Below are positions 18,620 to 27,423 of a stretch of DNA of 37,090 bases, piece by piece. The stretch lies in IMG/VR virus record IMGVR_UViG_3300037504_000106, positions 1-37,090 of that record. One strand, given 5' to 3'. Below the pieces are notes generated by a model, which worked only from the letters and a program-made list of their open reading frames with translations, had not been told where the DNA came from and ran no database searches. Each line of letters starts with the position of its first letter. Position 1 is the stretch's first letter. Position numbers and translations under genes: made by a program. The stretch comes from a virus.

Positions 18620-21466
18620 TCACACCCTCCCGTAGCGAGCGATAAACCGACCATAAGTATCAGGGTCAGGGTATGAATCACCATTGGCGATAGTGATATA
18701 CGGCTGCTCGTCTGACTCCGAAACTGCCGCATTTTGGAAAAATCGGCTCCCTTTTGCGGTCCAGATAACCTGGTCATTCTGCGCTTTGACGATCCGCACT
18801 CCATGGACAATGATGCGATTGGCACTCGAGGCGTTAATCGCGGTCGCCACCGATACGTTGTCGTCTTCCGTGATGGTATCAATGCTATCGGGGTCAGACC
18901 AGCCGCCGAGTGCCGAGGTCTCGCGAAAGGCGCCGGCTGCATCAAGCCCGAAAGATCGTGCTCCGATCGCATCGCCGATCTGCTTGATGTGCTCCCATAT
19001 ACTCGTGTTGCGCGGTATGAGCGCCCACGGATGCGTCACGTCAACAGGCTCAGCGTAGAACCCAACCGTGTCGTAGGCGTCCGACTGTGCCGAGTCAGCA
19101 GATACGCTTCCGGATGTACCATCATGAGTTGTCTCAACTATCCAGTTTGTTGGCACCGCCGTCTTGGTAAGCATGACGGAATCCGCGAAAATCTCATCGC
19201 CATTTGACGCGGAGATTTTTATGATTAACCGGTCGCTATCGGCATCCGTGACCGTGTGGGTGACGGAAAACAACTCATAGTAGTCCTGTGCTGCGGCTAT
19301 CGTAGCAACGGAGGTCGTCTCGTCGTTGAGTCCTCCGCTATCATGCTCCTCGATCTCAATGGTGCTGCTTGCTGCCGTTGAGCTTTTGAGCATGACCGCC
19401 AGGGTGTAGGTGTCGCCTACGTTGAGCTTCGTGTCTCCGGTGTAGAGTATAGTCTGCTGGATAGTGCCGGCGCCTCCGGTTGCATCCAAAGAGGCGCACG
19501 CGGCCCCTAAGAACTCGTCAGTTGTGTTCTTGGTGAGAGAAAACCCGGCGCCACTTGCGGTCCACGAATCGCTGATTGTCGTTGTCTCAAAGCCACTGTT
19601 GGCCGCGTAGTTGAAGATTTCGGCCTGCGTCGCCAAACGCGCAACTGTATGCAGAACACTTGATGACTCATCCGAGTCGATGAGCTTGTAGTTCTCGTAG
19701 TGCCGGGCTCGGCGCTTGCGCTCCCTGGCGATGCGCGATACGAAATCAATCGCGGACAAGTTCACTCGACTCGTTGCTCCGGCGCTGCTAACTCGGCTGT
19801 AGCGGGTGTTGTCAAGCTCGCCGTAGAAAACGGTTTCGCGGTCTCCGTCTTTCCATGTCTCGTGCCAAATGCGCGAGCGCTTTTGCAGGTACTTCTGGCT
19901 CACTGTGCCGTTGAAATTGTTAGTCGTCGGGTCGTAGCTTGCATACTGGTCGTCCGAGAATACCCCACCAGAGTTGAGGAGCTGCGTTGTTGCGCGGTTC
20001 GCCATGTAGGAACCGACAGTGTTTTCTTTTTGCTTGCTCCGGGTGTTGCGTTCGACGAAACGCGTCACATCAACGCGTGTGCGCCCCACTCCCTCACCGT
20101 TAAAATCCCACACAATCATCTCGTTGGTTACGTCCGCATAGTCGTTTTGTACATCCGCGTCGGTCGCCACGTAGTCAGGTATGAGCATGGCATAGGCGTA
20201 TTCGGTTTCGCCATTGAACGCACCCGCTTCATCGCCGAATGAGAGACGTGGGAAATTGCTTACCTTCGTGTCAATGGGACCGGACCACGTTTTGTCCTGT
20301 GATGTTTTGTTCATCCACAGTTGACTTCCGACAGTTGTGCCGGTTGATAGGTCAATTGCTACGTCTATAGTTAGCCATTGGTTGAGATCGGTGTAGGTTG
20401 TTCCATCGTCGAATTGTTGTGCTTGTAACACACGAAGCGTACCGCCATCTTGCCAATACGCCTGTATTAGATCGACACCCGCTTGGTAGTAAATGATAAA
20501 TCGATTTGTTGAATCAATATACCATTCTGCAAAGCGATGACTTGTAGCAGAGTCATAATCAAACCACGGCCTGACCACCAACCGCAAGGTAAACTTCTCC
20601 GGCATCTCCACGAGGTAATCAGGCTCGATGTCAGATAGGACATTGGCGCGGACGTTGTATAGATACTCTATCTCCGTCTCTGTCAACGCTCGGTTGTAGA
20701 TGCGGACGTCGTCGATGTCGCCGTCGAACCAGTAGATGCTATTATTGTCGGACCCTATATACAGTGTCCCGCCCGGTGTTGTTATGGTTTTGCCTGTGCT
20801 ACTTTGCGACACTTGGGAGCCATCAAGATAGAGTGTATACCGATCTCCATCGTACACAACTACGAGGTGATGCCATGACGTATCATGCGTAACTGCATGC
20901 GAGTCGACAGAGCTGCTTGATGTTGGGTAATCACCATACACGAAAATGCTCGTCGAATTAAATAGCACACCCCAGCCATTACTAAATGATTGATGCATTA
21001 TTGGTGCGTCAATTGTAGTAGGAGTATTAGTGAATTTATACCAGAATCCCCACGACCACGGCGAAGTTGATGTACTCGGGCCTGAAAATGTAGTGCTTGC
21101 CACATCATCATCCACTCCGTCAAACCGCAGCGCCTTTCCTAACCCCGGAACACCGGCAACCTGAACCGCACCTGAGATAGTCCCGTCATTACTCCCGTAG
21201 TCATCGGTTAACGTAGTACCCGAAACGTTGTCCATGGTGTAGTGAGCTACCAAACCATCAGACGGATAGTTCGCCGTGCCGATGAATGCGGACGCTGATC
21301 CAGGAAAGTTGTACCCCGATCGCGCCCAGTTGTATGCCATGGAGGTCTTGGTTAGTTCAGGATAGTCCTGCCTGCGGAAGTCGAGAAAAACCCGCTCGTC
21401 TCGAGTGTACTGGTATTCGCTTTTCAGCGCGTCTTTGCGAGCTGAGGTGATGTGCTGTATCGCCAT
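18620..21466 (-). CDS. Large tail-tip protein with inserted LamG/concanavalin-like domains (948 aa)
   Basis: After a phage-type N-terminus (KDALKSEYQYTRDERVFLDF), residues 65-275 form a LamG domain: GLVAHYTMDNVSGTTLTDDY, KALRFDGVDDDV, WHHLVVVYDGDRYTLYLDGS, and DGDIDDVRIYNRALTETEIE. A second lectin-like region follows (about 290-470). The remaining half includes RTRVDVTRFVERNTRSKQKE and a carbohydrate-binding-type beta sandwich (about 625-760), then a C-terminal tail-hub-like part. It lies directly after the tape measure gene, where distal-tail and baseplate proteins are encoded. It is probably the tail hub with glycan-binding domains. Confidence 0.82.
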   Translation of the reverse strand: MAIQHITSARKDALKSEYQYTRDERVFLDFRRQDYPELTKTSMAYNWARSGYNFPGSASAFIGTANYPSDGLVAHYTMDNVSGTTLTDDYGSNDGTISGAVQVAGVPGLGKALRFDGVDDDVASTTFSGPSTSTSPWSWGFWYKFTNTPTTIDAPIMHQSFSNGWGVLFNSTSIFVYGDYPTSSSSVDSHAVTHDTSWHHLVVVYDGDRYTLYLDGSQVSQSSTGKTITTPGGTLYIGSDNNSIYWFDGDIDDVRIYNRALTETEIEYLYNVRANVLSDIEPDYLVEMPEKFTLRLVVRPWFDYDSATSHRFAEWYIDSTNRFIIYYQAGVDLIQAYWQDGGTLRVLQAQQFDDGTTYTDLNQWLTIDVAIDLSTGTTVGSQLWMNKTSQDKTWSGPIDTKVSNFPRLSFGDEAGAFNGETEYAYAMLIPDYVATDADVQNDYADVTNEMIVWDFNGEGVGRTRVDVTRFVERNTRSKQKENTVGSYMANRATTQLLNSGGVFSDDQYASYDPTTNNFNGTVSQKYLQKRSRIWHETWKDGDRETVFYGELDNTRYSRVSSAGATSRVNLSAIDFVSRIARERKRRARHYENYKLIDSDESSSVLHTVARLATQAEIFNYAANSGFETTTISDSWTASGAGFSLTKNTTDEFLGAACASLDATGGAGTIQQTILYTGDTKLNVGDTYTLAVMLKSSTAASSTIEIEEHDSGGLNDETTSVATIAAAQDYYELFSVTHTVTDADSDRLIIKISASNGDEIFADSVMLTKTAVPTNWIVETTHDGTSGSVSADSAQSDAYDTVGFYAEPVDVTHPWALIPRNTSIWEHIKQIGDAIGARSFGLDAAGAFRETSALGGWSDPDSIDTITEDDNVSVATAINASSANRIIVHGVRIVKAQNDQVIWTAKGSRFFQNAAVSESDEQPYITIANGDSYPDPDTYGRFIARYGRV

Positions 21467-21468
21467 CG

Positions 21469-23604
21469 CTAAAATGCTCCCATGTTCCGTGCCGCGCCGT
21501 TGGCTCCAATTTCCTCGAGGTCACGCTCGGCATGGATGCTTCCCTCGACATTCTGGTTATAGTAATAGACGTTGTAGGTGTTGCCACCGCCTCCGCCTTG
21601 GCCCGTTGCAGCCTCGGGGGTCGAGACTGTGGTTGGCGCTGTACTCGGGGCTGCTCCCCCGCCTCCGCCACCGGGGCCTTGCTGGGCGGCTATAGCACCA
21701 ATTTGCAACGCGCCAAGGGCGCCAACTGCAATAGCCATACCGATTCGGCCGGTCGCAAGCATTTGCGTTACACCAATCGCGGTGTTCATCGCAGCTTTGG
21801 CTATTGCGAGGGCCTTCTCCCGACGAAACTCTTTCGCCGCGCGCTTTTCGTTCGCCGCATCAATCTGTTCTTGTGCGGCCTTGTACTCGTCGCTCCCTCT
21901 TTCATACTGGTCGCGGATCGCTTCCAAACGTTCGATTTCCCGCTCATGCCGATTTGCCGACAAATCCGAATAAGCAGCAAGCATATCCTGTGCCGCGCCT
22001 ATTGCCGGAAGGAGCTCTTCATATTTCTCCTTGATAGCATCCACGAACCCGGCAACACGATCTTGAAACGTCGGCTCTGCAAGTTTTTCCGCTTCCTCTT
22101 TAACCGTCTGAACCGCTGTCGTCCCTGTCTGCCCGAACCGTTCCCACTCTTCGGGGGTATCTACAAGGTTGCCTTTCAGACGGGAGACGTTCTCCGCTGT
22201 TTCGATCAGTGGCATATTTGCCCGTGCCGCCTCAAGTTGCGCGGCTTTGTACTGGTCGGTGAGAATGGCGATTGCCTGCGCCTGGGTTTCAAGCTGTGCA
22301 GTTTGGTGCGGCTGCCACGTAAATGACGCAAAGAACGTGAGTTGATCGGAGAGGCGCTCCATTTCGGTTCGGTTGGAGTCGATGACCTGTTGCATTTGCG
22401 CAAGGCCTTTTTGGTAGCGGCCCTCCGTTATTGCAGCCTGGGCGGCGAGCTCTGCGGTTATCCGCTCTTGCTCGGCAGCTTCTCTTGCTGCCATCTCCGC
22501 AAGCACTTCGGCGGTTCCTGACCGGTCTCTATCGTCTTGCGCGGCAGCCGCGGCGATACGTTGAGACGCAACGCGTAGATCGATCTCCCGCTCAAGGGCA
22601 GCGATAAGCTCGTCGCGCTGATTACCGACAGCGATGTTTTCCCATGCCTGCCGAAACAGCCCAGATTCCTCGGTCAAATCCGCCAGCCGAGCGCGAAGCT
22701 CCTCCAGGGACTGGTCGTCAAACTCTTGATTCGCGACCCCCTCAAGCAGCTTATTAAGGCCGCGAATACTCTCTACCGCCTCCGTAGCTCGTGTCGTAAC
22801 GGTCGTCAACCACTCACGAAACGGCCGGGCATTCTCGGAAAGCATACCACCGATGGACTCTTTCAAGTCTCCAAAGGCGTTCGTCAATTGGTCGCGGACA
22901 CCGGACGCCGTATCAGCGGCAGCGCGAGCAACACCGCCGAACTGGCTTTCAAGCTCAGCAAGAATCAGCCGTTGAGCTTCGGCCATCTCGCCAGCGTCCT
23001 GCATTGCCTTGATCTGGTCTTCCTGCTCCTCGGTGAATTGGATACCAACGCGTCGCAACGCGGTGAGTCCCTCTGTCGGGTCTTGCAGTGCCTTGCCAAG
23101 CTGGATAGACGATTGCTTCAAGTCTTGGCCGAGAGCCTCAGACATGTCGAGAACGGTCTCAAGAGCATCGGGAAAAACGTCCTTTCCAATAGCTTTGAAT
23201 GTGAGAAGAAGCGACTGGGCACCGATAATCGCCTCGTCGCCGAACTTTGTGACATCTTGAAGGCTGGAGGCCATGTCAAGAAGCGCCTGCTCCGAGATTC
23301 CCGCCGCGAATCCGGTCGATTGGAGTGTCTGAGCAAGGCGCGCCTCAACCTGTTCTTGCTCGGCGAATGCGTCCTCGAGTTCTTTTGCAGCTCGAGCAAG
23401 CTGCTGCAGCCCACGGATCGCTGCTCCGATACCTGCCGCAACCACACCAGCTTTCAGCATCTTGCCGAGGCTTTGCATGGACTTGCCGTACTTCTGTGTC
23501 GAGGTCCTCGCGCCTTTCGCGGACTTCGAGTACTGGTCCATGTTCCGAACAGCCTTGTCCACTTCCGCGCGGATTTTGACTTTGAGTTCCTCAGCTATCG
23601 CCAT
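21469..23604 (-). CDS. Tape measure protein (711 aa)
   Basis: The N-terminus shows the usual pattern of tail-length proteins (ELKVKIRAEVDKAVRNMDQY, then MQSLGKMLKAGVVAAGIGAA). A tape-measure domain covers residues 80-260, with FGDEAIIGAQSLLLTFKAIG, LDMSEALGQDL and ALRRVGIQFTEEQEDQI. Long charged helices follow, and a hydrophobic segment near residues 620-650 (AIAVGALGALQIGAIAAQ). A glycine-rich end follows. It sets tail length; with the usual ~1.5 Å per residue this would be a tail of roughly 105 nm. GGGAGA lies a few bases before the ATG. Confidence 0.93.
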   Translation of the reverse strand: MAIAEELKVKIRAEVDKAVRNMDQYSKSAKGARTSTQKYGKSMQSLGKMLKAGVVAAGIGAAIRGLQQLARAAKELEDAFAEQEQVEARLAQTLQSTGFAAGISEQALLDMASSLQDVTKFGDEAIIGAQSLLLTFKAIGKDVFPDALETVLDMSEALGQDLKQSSIQLGKALQDPTEGLTALRRVGIQFTEEQEDQIKAMQDAGEMAEAQRLILAELESQFGGVARAAADTASGVRDQLTNAFGDLKESIGGMLSENARPFREWLTTVTTRATEAVESIRGLNKLLEGVANQEFDDQSLEELRARLADLTEESGLFRQAWENIAVGNQRDELIAALEREIDLRVASQRIAAAAAQDDRDRSGTAEVLAEMAAREAAEQERITAELAAQAAITEGRYQKGLAQMQQVIDSNRTEMERLSDQLTFFASFTWQPHQTAQLETQAQAIAILTDQYKAAQLEAARANMPLIETAENVSRLKGNLVDTPEEWERFGQTGTTAVQTVKEEAEKLAEPTFQDRVAGFVDAIKEKYEELLPAIGAAQDMLAAYSDLSANRHEREIERLEAIRDQYERGSDEYKAAQEQIDAANEKRAAKEFRREKALAIAKAAMNTAIGVTQMLATGRIGMAIAVGALGALQIGAIAAQQGPGGGGGGAAPSTAPTTVSTPEAATGQGGGGGNTYNVYYYNQNVEGSIHAERDLEEIGANGAARNMGAF

Positions 23605-23888
23605 TATCGTCTCCCGCGTTTTGGTGGCGGCTTGCTCTGTTGCTCAATTCTGTATTCTTCGACTGTACGTTGAAAGAGTCGAATTGCCGCGTGCACGTGT
23701 GCCGGTTGTTGCGCCCACCCACCGGCAAAAGGCCATCCGTTATTGTCGAGCCGATACTCGTCCCACCAGCTCAACACCCTGTAGAAATCAGCATTGAAGT
23801 AGTCGGGGATGGTATTACGCTTTATCAGGATACCATCCCCGTTTTCGTCTTTCACGCCCTCCACCGGCTGGACCTTGGAGTCAGGCAT
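23604..23888 (-). CDS. Downstream frame of the tail assembly chaperone pair (G-T frameshift extension)
   Basis: From ATG 23888 this frame encodes 94 residues (MPDSKVQPVEGVKDENGDGI onward), but that ATG has no proper ribosome site. The same frame is open, without stop, back to the slippery site at 23954-23960 inside the end of the upstream gene. I therefore read it as the -1 extension of the 23948-24376 product, giving a G-T fusion of about 255 residues. Such fusions coat the tape measure during tail assembly in lambda-like phages. Independent translation from 23888 cannot be excluded. Confidence 0.85.
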   Translation of the reverse strand: MPDSKVQPVEGVKDENGDGILIKRNTIPDYFNADFYRVLSWWDEYRLDNNGWPFAGGWAQQPAHVHAAIRLFQRTVEEYRIEQQSKPPPKRGRR

Positions 23889-23947
23889 CCCCCGCCAATA
23901 CTCAGCCGGCTTTGAAGCGTAGCCCCGCAGCCATAGACTCAGGGCGA

Positions 23948-24376
23948 TTAGGAGTTTTTTCGCTCTCCCTCCTCAATTCGAGATGCGCTTAGGATGAAGT
24001 TCCCAAACTCGGAGACGAGACGATGATACCCGATACTGTCTCGCATTTTAAGGAGCGTTGCCGGAGACGATATATCACGCTCCTGGCCGTCCTCGCGAAC
24101 GATGATGCCGTGGATCTGTTTCACGCAGTCTCGGAAAATCCGATCGTTGTCCTGCTTCGTCTCCCATGACATCGCCGTTTCCGGATCTTCCCCTTCGGCA
24201 ACAGCCCGAGCTTGCTTCGTCGTAGCGCGAGTGATCACGGACGTGTAGCTGTCCAGTTGTGGACCGGTTGGGAAAACATACTCAAGCCAAACGCGCTCGT
24301 CCTCCGGCTTATCCTGATTCCCAGCCGGCCACGACTTCGGAACAAACTCGCCATGATCTTTGAGTTCGAAAATCAT
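23948..24376 (-). CDS. Tail assembly chaperone, G-like (142 aa)
   Basis: The protein starts MIFELKDHGEFVPKSWPAGN and has a mostly helical body (EVE-like segments, DNDRIFRDCVKQIHGIIVRE, MRDSIGYHRLVSEFGNFILS) as in tail chaperones of phages that use G/GT pairs. GGAG is ten bases upstream of ATG 24376. It lies between the tail tube and tape measure genes, and its last codons form the slippery site. The short form ends at 23948; a fraction of ribosomes should make the longer fusion. It acts in the cytoplasm and is absent from the mature virion in lambda. Confidence 0.88.
   Translation of the reverse strand: MIFELKDHGEFVPKSWPAGNQDKPEDERVWLEYVFPTGPQLDSYTSVITRATTKQARAVAEGEDPETAMSWETKQDNDRIFRDCVKQIHGIIVREDGQERDISSPATLLKMRDSIGYHRLVSEFGNFILSASRIEEGERKNS
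23954..23960 (-). other. Programmed -1 frameshift site A AAA AAC
   Basis: On the minus strand the last codons of the upstream gene read CGA AAA AAC TCC TAA. The heptamer A-AAA-AAC fits the X-XXY-YYZ slippery rule in the zero frame. A -1 slip avoids the TAA at 23948 and continues through CTC CTA ATC into the downstream frame. The position between tail tube and tape measure genes is where such sites are conserved in siphoviruses. Confidence 0.88.
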
Positions 24377-24389
24377 CTACTTACTGCTC

Positions 24390-24782
24390 CTATATGTTGG
24401 TGTACCACTTATCCGCCGCCTCAAAAGACGCGGAGAAAGTTTGCTTGCTCTGGACATCCGCCGCCTTGTCAATGCTCACCGTAGCCTCGCCGTAGTACCC
24501 AGAAGACCCAGACACGTACAGATAGAGCCACACCGCCGCGGGAGTCCCGCCGTCGAGAAACTGCGTCAGAAGAGCATTCTGCCCGTCGGTATCGGATTGA
24601 TCTCCGAACCCGGAGAAACTCCCCGAGGCGTCCTTGAGCGTGTAGCTTCTTTTGCGCGCATCGCTTCCGAACGTCGTAATGTCCTCCGTGTCGGCAGAGA
24701 ATGTCGCATTCCACGAACTGATCTCTGCTACTTGACTTGCGTCAATATAGACGCTCCCTTCATATCCTTGATCAATCGCCAT
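24390..24782 (-). CDS. Major tail tube protein (130 aa)
   Basis: The protein begins MAIDQGYEGSVYIDASQVAE and shows the beta-rich tube fold: SSWNATFSADTEDITTFGSD, ARKRSYTLKDASGSFSGFGD, AAVWLYLYV and KAADVQSKQTFSASFEAADK. This is the pattern of small tail-tube proteins (gp17/TTP-like) upstream of tail chaperones. GGGAGG lies six bases before ATG 24782. It polymerises as hexameric rings around the tape measure. Assignment is from pattern and gene order. Confidence 0.85.
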   Translation of the reverse strand: MAIDQGYEGSVYIDASQVAEISSWNATFSADTEDITTFGSDARKRSYTLKDASGSFSGFGDQSDTDGQNALLTQFLDGGTPAAVWLYLYVSGSSGYYGEATVSIDKAADVQSKQTFSASFEAADKWYTNI

Positions 24783-24915
24783 CGTTTACCTCCCGTTTCT
24801 TCGCCGGTTTCGGCGCCTGTATCTTTTTCATCAGATGCCCGCAATTCGGACAAATGGCTGCTGGATACGGAGAGCTCTTCCGCTCGCCGCACGTCCCACA
24901 CTGTAACGATTTCAT
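24772..24915 (-). CDS. Zinc-ribbon micro-protein (47 aa)
   Basis: ATG 24915 has GGAGG four bases upstream and overlaps the methyltransferase stop as ATGA. The product is one four-cysteine ribbon (CGTC near residue 6, CPNCGH near residue 22) with a basic tail (KPAKKREVNDGD). It overlaps the tail tube start by 11 bases. It forms the end of a three-gene insert with the methyltransferase and glycosyltransferase. Function unknown; it may help these enzymes or bind nucleic acid. Confidence 0.75.
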   Translation of the reverse strand: MKSLQCGTCGERKSSPYPAAICPNCGHLMKKIQAPKPAKKREVNDGD

Positions 24916-25367
24916 GCGCCCTCCGTCTGCTTTTGGAGTTGAAAAAATAGTTGCCCGTCTCTGCGACCAACGTCCTGTATGTGCCACTTACGGTCTGTGT
25001 AGTAGCCGTACTTCTGCCCGTGCATTGTGCGCGGGTCGAAGTAGTTCATGCTATGCTCGCTAAACGCATGATGGTGCGTGATGTCGGTGTAGGCATCGAC
25101 GCTCCGCCAATGGACTGTCTGGATGTAGAGATTTCCCTCCGGTTTGGTTACTCGCCAACACTCGTTAATGAGTCCGAGCACATCGTGCACATGCTCGATT
25201 ACGTCGAGTGCATAGATTGACGAAAATTGGCCATCATCAAACGGCCAAGGCATCCGCGTGATATCCAGTATGGTGTCTACAATCGGAGTCTCTCGGTAGT
25301 CCACATTGATTACAGGTTCGTCAGCACCGGTAATCGGATTGTCTCCACACCCAAGATTCAAAATCAC
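24912..25367 (-). CDS. Class I SAM-dependent methyltransferase (151 aa)
   Basis: The AdoMet site is clear: motif I NLGCGDNP near residue 3, the acidic residue after strand 2 (VINVDYRE near 20), IYALDVIEHVHD near 50 and WRVTKPEGNLYIQT near 70. This is a Methyltransf_11-type domain, somewhat short, starting directly at motif I. It overlaps the glycosyltransferase gene by four bases. The pair resembles surface-glycan or virion-glycan modification modules. The substrate cannot be read from sequence. Confidence 0.88.
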   Translation of the reverse strand: MILNLGCGDNPITGADEPVINVDYRETPIVDTILDITRMPWPFDDGQFSSIYALDVIEHVHDVLGLINECWRVTKPEGNLYIQTVHWRSVDAYTDITHHHAFSEHSMNYFDPRTMHGQKYGYYTDRKWHIQDVGRRDGQLFFQLQKQTEGA

Positions 25368-26368
25368 GCTATAGCCTCCAGTAGTCTCTCAGCGGCATTT
25401 CGCCACGTGTACTGCCGCATCGTCTCGCTTGCTCGCCTTCCTCGCTCAACGGCCACCGGGTAATCTTCCATTACCTCGATCATCCGGTCTATGATGTGGT
25501 CAATGTCCGCGCTCGCGTTATGCGTGCACATGTATTGGTCTTCATCAAACGGGTTGACAAACCGTGTCTCTTTCATCTCGTACCGCACCGGGTAACTATT
25601 CGACTCGTCCGCGAACGCCGGGATCGAGCTCCACGGCGTCACGATACTTGGGAGTCCCGTAGCCATCGCCTCGCACAACGTCAAACCCCATCCCTCGCCC
25701 ATTGTCGGAAGCAGAAAGCCGTGTGCGTAATGATACAGATCCGCAAGGGTCGGCCGGTTCTGGTCTATTGCATCCCGATTCGTCCGGGGGAGAATCCGAG
25801 AATCCTCCCACACGTTCGGGCTGATTTGCCGAAACCGCTCGACGCGGTCGTGACTCGTAAACTTGAGAATCAACCGAGTCTTGTCGCGCCACTCCTGATG
25901 CTTATCGTAGAAATCAACCCACGCCTGCACGACGTGGTTGAATCCTTTCCGGGCGTTTTTAGCGCCGACGTACAGCCAAGTGTAGACACCGTCATCCGGC
26001 TCGCTCCGCTCTTTGTAGTAGTACCGATCGACGTCGACTCCCTCCGGCGCTATGCGAATCGGCACAGCGGTGTACTGTCCGATTACCTCTCGGCTAAACT
26101 CGCACGGCACAACGATAAGGTCCGGCTGCTGGAGCGGGGGGCGAAACTCCTCGGGAATCTCCGCAAACTCCCACATGCTGTACAGCACATTCCGGCGGCC
26201 GAACTCTGGCTTGAAATAGTAGAATGGTAGTAGATGCAAGACGGTTTCTGCATCGTCTACTAACTCAACCCCGAGGTCTACCAATGCGCCGGCGAGCATT
26301 GCCGCGTGCGTCGAATATCCAAAGGCGTTTCCGACACCCGGCGTCGACCCTCTCAACGTCAACTTCAC
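25364..26368 (-). CDS. GT4-type glycosyltransferase (334 aa)
   Basis: The protein has a GT-B layout: an N-terminal half with GVGNAFGYSTHAAMLAGALV, SMWEFAEIPEEF, LIVVPCEFSREVIGQY and PIRIAPEGVDVDRYYY, and a C-terminal half with YVGAKNARKGFNHVVQAW and the EX7E motif in LLPTMGEGWGLTLCEAMATG, then LPSIVTPWSS. GT4 enzymes transfer sugars from nucleotide-sugar donors with retention. The start is GTG 26368, overlapping the upstream stop as GTGA. A complete glycosyltransferase inside the tail operon is unusual and suggests virion or host-surface glycosylation. Confidence 0.92.
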   Translation of the reverse strand: MKLTLRGSTPGVGNAFGYSTHAAMLAGALVDLGVELVDDAETVLHLLPFYYFKPEFGRRNVLYSMWEFAEIPEEFRPPLQQPDLIVVPCEFSREVIGQYTAVPIRIAPEGVDVDRYYYKERSEPDDGVYTWLYVGAKNARKGFNHVVQAWVDFYDKHQEWRDKTRLILKFTSHDRVERFRQISPNVWEDSRILPRTNRDAIDQNRPTLADLYHYAHGFLLPTMGEGWGLTLCEAMATGLPSIVTPWSSIPAFADESNSYPVRYEMKETRFVNPFDEDQYMCTHNASADIDHIIDRMIEVMEDYPVAVERGRRASETMRQYTWRNAAERLLEAIA

Positions 26369-26655
26369 AACTTCGCCCTCACACGATCGGCGATAAGCTC
26401 GGCAAAGGCGTCGAGTACCTGCGCTGACACATCAATCGGATCTGGAGCCGCCACGACGCTATTGTCAGAATGATGCCGGCGCGCCACAATCTCGACTTGT
26501 GTCTCCCAATTCTCCCGTGCCTGACCCATGGTACGAAGATCGACTTTCCGTAGCACAATCTCTTCGATGACGTAGTCCGTTGACTTCTCGAGAGCTGATA
26601 TTTCATCCTCAAGCTGCTCTCGAAATGACTCGAGTCTACGGTCGGACGTATTCAA
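26365..26655 (-). CDS. Hypothetical coiled-coil protein in the tail-completion region (96 aa)
   Basis: The open frame extends upstream within the previous gene; I prefer TTG 26655, which has GGAG seven bases before it (both within the previous gene's last codons). The product starts LNTSDRRLESFREQLEDEIS and is helical, with VIEEIVLRKVDLRTMGQARE and a final VSAQVLDAFAELIADRVRAK. No family is recognised. It is placed between the DUF3168-type gene and the glycosyltransferase gene, so it may be a tail-completion or chaperone protein. Confidence 0.65.
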   Translation of the reverse strand: MNTSDRRLESFREQLEDEISALEKSTDYVIEEIVLRKVDLRTMGQARENWETQVEIVARRHHSDNSVVAAPDPIDVSAQVLDAFAELIADRVRAKL

Positions 26656-27055
26656 TTTCCAACTCCATGATGTACTCGTACCTATCGTCAAGCTCCGTTG
26701 ATTTTGACTCACGAGGGCCGTGGATGAAGCAGTACCGGATCGTAACCCCATCCATGTCACCCTGATACCGCTGAAACAGCGTGATTAGTACGTCGCAAAT
26801 ACTGAGGCCCGTTGCTATCTGATCCCGATTGACGATGACATGGATCTGCATCCGGGGAGACCCGTAATCGAGATTTTCGAACGTGTCCGGGTAGTTGTCC
26901 GCCAGCAACGTCCGATATGTGATGTACGGCAACTTGGTCTCCCCGGCATCTTGCGGCGCATTGATGTAGTAGATCCGGCGGCCGACTAAATCAGTCAACG
27001 ATGATTGCGCAAGCATATAAACCGCTAAGGCCGACTCGATCGTCGTAGACGCCAT
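26636..27055 (-). CDS. Tail completion / terminator protein, DUF3168-like (139 aa)
   Basis: ATG 27055 (overlapping the TAA of the previous gene) has AGAGGT upstream and is preferred over the longer frame. The sequence has the DUF3168 pattern: ESALAVYMLAQSSLTDLVGR, RIYYINAPQDAGETKLPYIT, then PRMQIHVIVNRDQIATGL and a C-terminal pair of strands (YEYIMELEIEYVRP). Such proteins form the ring that ends the tail tube next to the head. Order after head closure and HK97 gp10-like genes fits. Confidence 0.85.
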   Translation of the reverse strand: MASTTIESALAVYMLAQSSLTDLVGRRIYYINAPQDAGETKLPYITYRTLLADNYPDTFENLDYGSPRMQIHVIVNRDQIATGLSICDVLITLFQRYQGDMDGVTIRYCFIHGPRESKSTELDDRYEYIMELEIEYVRP

Positions 27056-27423
27056 TACCTCTTCCTGCGAGCTCGAAACCGCATCGATGCTCGATACCCC
27101 GGGCCGAACAAAGTTTTCATCTCCCGGCGAATGCCCCGCCGAGACAACCAGATCCCCGGACGGAGAAATGGAGCCTGGTGAAACTCGAGAATCGCCGCCC
27201 ACGGAACACGAGTGAAAACCTCCCCAACGACCGCGAGTCGAGCATTAGTTCGGGACGTACGAAGACTCCGCGCGGTCTCCCGCGTGATATGGTTAATCAT
27301 TCGTTCGGCATTATCTCGGATGTGCTCAACGCCAAAGTCGACGAGCTTCTCCGTCTGCTCCCAGACAATCCGGTCGTGTTCTATAAGCCCGAGGTTGCCG
27401 TCGATCTCAACCGGCCCTGCCAT
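27055..27423 (-). CDS. HK97 gp10-like tail/neck protein (122 aa)
   Basis: The protein starts MAGPVEIDGNLGLIEHDRIV and has the features of gp10-type proteins: a helical stretch DNAERMINHITRETARSLRT, a VGEVFTRVPWAAILEFHQAP segment in which the family usually has Y-A-x-x-x-E-F-G, and a C-terminal basic tail (YRASMRFRARRKR). GGGAGG is six bases before the ATG. It belongs to the head-tail joining set together with the neighbours on both sides. Confidence 0.8.
   Translation of the reverse strand: MAGPVEIDGNLGLIEHDRIVWEQTEKLVDFGVEHIRDNAERMINHITRETARSLRTSRTNARLAVVGEVFTRVPWAAILEFHQAPFLRPGIWLSRRGIRREMKTLFGPGYRASMRFRARRKR

Noticed and set aside
22726-23673. A 315-codon plus-strand open frame opposite the tape measure gene
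   Set aside because: It is antisense to a well-supported tape measure gene and has no start signals or domains.
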